From an uncultured Clostridium sp. (GTDB lineage: Bacteria; Bacillota; Clostridia; Clostridiales; Clostridiaceae): a DNA stretch of 5,367 bases. The notes beneath the pieces are model-generated. The model worked only from the letters and a program-made list of their open reading frames with translations. It did not search any database and was not told the DNA's origin. Every line of letters begins with the position of its first letter. Position 1 is the stretch's first letter. Below are positions 4,484 to 5,367 of this stretch, in pieces. The DNA is taken from contig NZ_CAKVKB010000185.1 of the NCBI RefSeq assembly GCF_934754915.1, forward strand, positions 1 to 5,367. Direction: 5' to 3'. The position numbers were made by a program, and so were the translations under genes.

Positions 4484-4762
4484 ATGGATGGTATTCAAGA
4501 ATTAAAAGAGCAGTTATCAAAAGGTACTTTCTACTATTGTAAGCCTGAATTATGGATAGAATCAAAGATTGAAGAAGTAAATGTTATTGAAGATGATTAT
4601 CTTATGATTAGATTTAATGGGGGACATGCAGATGTATTTTTAAAGAATGTTAAAGCAATAAGAAGGCCTGGTAATATAGTTAAGAAGTTTAACTGGTGCT
4701 ACATATTAAAAAATTATGACAATGAATGTATTGGATATATTGGAGAAGAAACACAGAAGTAA
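4484..4762 (+). CDS. Small early protein of unknown function
   Basis: This 92-residue protein is not one I recognise. It begins with a short helical stretch (MDGIQELKEQL), then alternates hydrophobic and charged residues in a pattern suggesting a small beta-rich fold (YLMIRFNGGHADVFLKNV, about 44-61), with no transmembrane segment. I placed the start at the ATG at 4484 because AGGTGA (4473-4478) overlaps the stop of the previous gene and sits 5 bases ahead of it. The in-frame GTG at 4475 would have no usable SD. It lies 9 bases after the excisionase-like gene and 13 before the replication initiator, so all three are almost certainly one transcript, and an accessory role in replication or excision is the likeliest context. 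It contains two cysteines but no metal-site spacing. Confidence 0.78.
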   Translation: MDGIQELKEQLSKGTFYYCKPELWIESKIEEVNVIEDDYLMIRFNGGHADVFLKNVKAIRRPGNIVKKFNWCYILKNYDNECIGYIGEETQK

Positions 4763-4775
4763 GGAGTGAGAATTT

Positions 4776-5357
4776 ATGGAAAAGAAAGGAGGGAATATGA
4801 GTGATAACACAAGATGGCAACAGTTCAATTCAATAATTGATAATGAAGGACTGGACATAAAGGAAAAAGGATTATTATTAATTCTTTTTAGACATGTGAA
4901 TTATAAAACAGGATATGCAGATCCAAGCAGATCATTAATTAAAAAGAAAACTGGAATTTCTGATAATAGAACATTAGATAAAATATTTAATTCCCTTATT
5001 AACAAAGGTTTTTTGATAAGGGAAAGTGGTAAGGGGAATAGAAGTAGATATTTTATTAAAGTAGGTGGAGAAATTACACCTAGTGTAAAAAATGAACCTA
5101 GTGGAGAAGTTACACCATTACTAGGTGGAGAAATTACACCTATAGTAGGTGGAGAAATTACACCACAAAAAGAAAATAAAAGAAAAATAAAAGAAAATAT
5201 TAAAAAAGAAAAAGGTACAAATCTAGATAAAATTATTAATTCATATTCAGATAATGAAGAATTGATAAATACTATATGTGATTTTCTAAAAATGAGAAAA
5301 GCAATTAAGAAGCCTATGACTGATAGAGCATTAAAAATAATGCTCTATCAGTCATAG
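4776..5357 (+). CDS. Phage replication initiator, HTH plus DnaD-like domain (3' end missing)
   Basis: This protein should bind the phage origin and help load the replicative helicase. Residues about 12-92 form a winged helix of the replication-initiator type (LDIKEKGLLLILFRHVNY, then DPSRSLIKKKTGISDNRTLDKI). Residues 97-130 are a repeat-encoded linker with four GE[IV]TP units, 131-147 are lysine-rich, and 150-190 begin a DnaD-like/phage C-terminal domain (CDFLKMRKAIKKPMTDRALK). That domain normally continues well past this point. The stop at 5355-5357 lies inside a perfect 30-bp fold-back at the window edge, so the last few residues (YQS) are probably spurious and the gene is truncated. GGAG (4763-4766) supports the ATG at 4776; an in-frame ATG at 4797 has a stronger AAGGAGG (4786-4792) but only a 4-base gap, and may be the real start. 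The linker DNA looks like an origin. Confidence 0.82.
   Translation: MEKKGGNMSDNTRWQQFNSIIDNEGLDIKEKGLLLILFRHVNYKTGYADPSRSLIKKKTGISDNRTLDKIFNSLINKGFLIRESGKGNRSRYFIKVGGEITPSVKNEPSGEVTPLLGGEITPIVGGEITPQKENKRKIKENIKKEKGTNLDKIINSYSDNEELINTICDFLKMRKAIKKPMTDRALKIMLYQS
5062..5164 (+). repeat. Four iterons inside the initiator gene (candidate phage origin)
   Basis: The core GTGGAGAAATTACACC occurs at 5065-5080, 5125-5140 and 5149-5164, and with one change (GAAGTT) at 5101-5116. Start-to-start spacings are 36, 24 and 24 bp. In copies one and three the flanks extend the unit to a dyad, TAGGTG at the left and CACCTA at the right with 9 bases between. The units encode the GE[IV]TP linker. Iterons in the middle of the initiator gene are the lambda-O arrangement and are seen in many temperate phages. 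Confidence 0.8.
5167..5215 (+). other. Purine-biased A-rich tract beside the iterons, candidate unwinding element
   Basis: The 49 bases contain no C and only five T; the rest are A with scattered G. AGAAAA units begin at about 5171, 5181 and 5192, a roughly 10-11-base phasing that would give intrinsic curvature. A strand-asymmetric AT-rich stretch directly after the iterons is the lambda ori layout, where it is the melting region. It also encodes the lysine-rich residues 131-147, so protein selection could contribute to the composition. Confidence 0.6.
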
Positions 5358-5367
5358 GCTTCTTAAT
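5304..5367. repeat. Perfect 30-bp inverted repeat at the window end, probable fold-back artefact
   Basis: Positions 5304-5333 are the exact reverse complement of 5338-5367, with loop AAAA (5334-5337). The left arm is ordinary, family-consistent coding sequence of the initiator; the right arm only mirrors it and introduces the stop at 5355. The right arm ends exactly at the last base of the window. A natural short hairpin GAGCATTA-aaaa-TAATGCTC (5326-5345) could have primed snap-back copying. If so, the true sequence probably runs to about 5345 and the rest is artefact. A real palindrome or inverted duplication is the less likely alternative. Confidence 0.8.

Noticed and set aside
5062..5164. 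CRISPR-like short repeats
   Set aside because: The repeats are in frame inside a coding linker, have 8-20-base spacers of related sequence, and no cas gene is near; iterons explain them better.
5304..5367. Terminator for the replication initiator gene
   Set aside because: The stem lies inside the coding sequence, has no T-run after it within the window, and would require a 30-bp perfect stem mirroring conserved protein-coding sequence; an artefact fits better.

Overview
The window reads as the lysogeny-control and early-replication end of a temperate phage or phage-like integrative element from a low-GC Gram-positive host, most likely a Clostridium-type organism. The reasons are the strongly AT-rich sequence, AGGAGG-type ribosome binding sites ahead of most genes, A/T-ending codons, and an int / cargo / repressor // cro / early genes / replication initiator order. 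Species and family assignments come from recognised motifs only; no database search was possible.

Left side (1-2081). After a short left flank holding a 15-codon ORF and a strong rho-independent terminator, a full-length tyrosine integrase gene reads leftward, as expected next to an attachment site. Upstream of it, also on the minus strand, is a tightly coupled two-gene unit: a small acidic protein of unknown function and a retropepsin-like aspartic protease, overlapping by ATGA. I recognise this pair as recurring in bacteria but know of no established function. It occupies the cargo position between int and repressor.

Centre (2082-3193). A gap of about 375 bp without a convincing gene has several inverted repeats, including a 13-bp-arm hairpin and a 14-bp perfect palindrome, inside a GC-raised block that could fold as one multi-branched element. 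Then comes a minus-strand XRE-type repressor without a recognisable self-cleavage domain. Its promoter lies back to back with a good promoter for a plus-strand Cro-like gene, and candidate operator repeats sit between and over them. This is a lambda-like genetic switch.

Right side (3194-5367). The plus-strand early region holds the Cro-like regulator, an unidentified protein with a three-cysteine zinc-ribbon-like start, an excisionase-like winged-helix protein, a small unknown protein and a replication initiator. The initiator has an N-terminal helix-turn-helix domain and the start of a DnaD-like C-terminal domain. Its linker is encoded by four 16-bp repeats followed by a purine-biased A tract, an arrangement like lambda ori inside gene O.

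The last 64 bases form a perfect 30-bp inverted repeat with a 4-base loop, ending exactly at the window edge. This looks like a fold-back artefact of a contig end. The apparent stop codon of the initiator lies inside it, so that gene should be treated as truncated.
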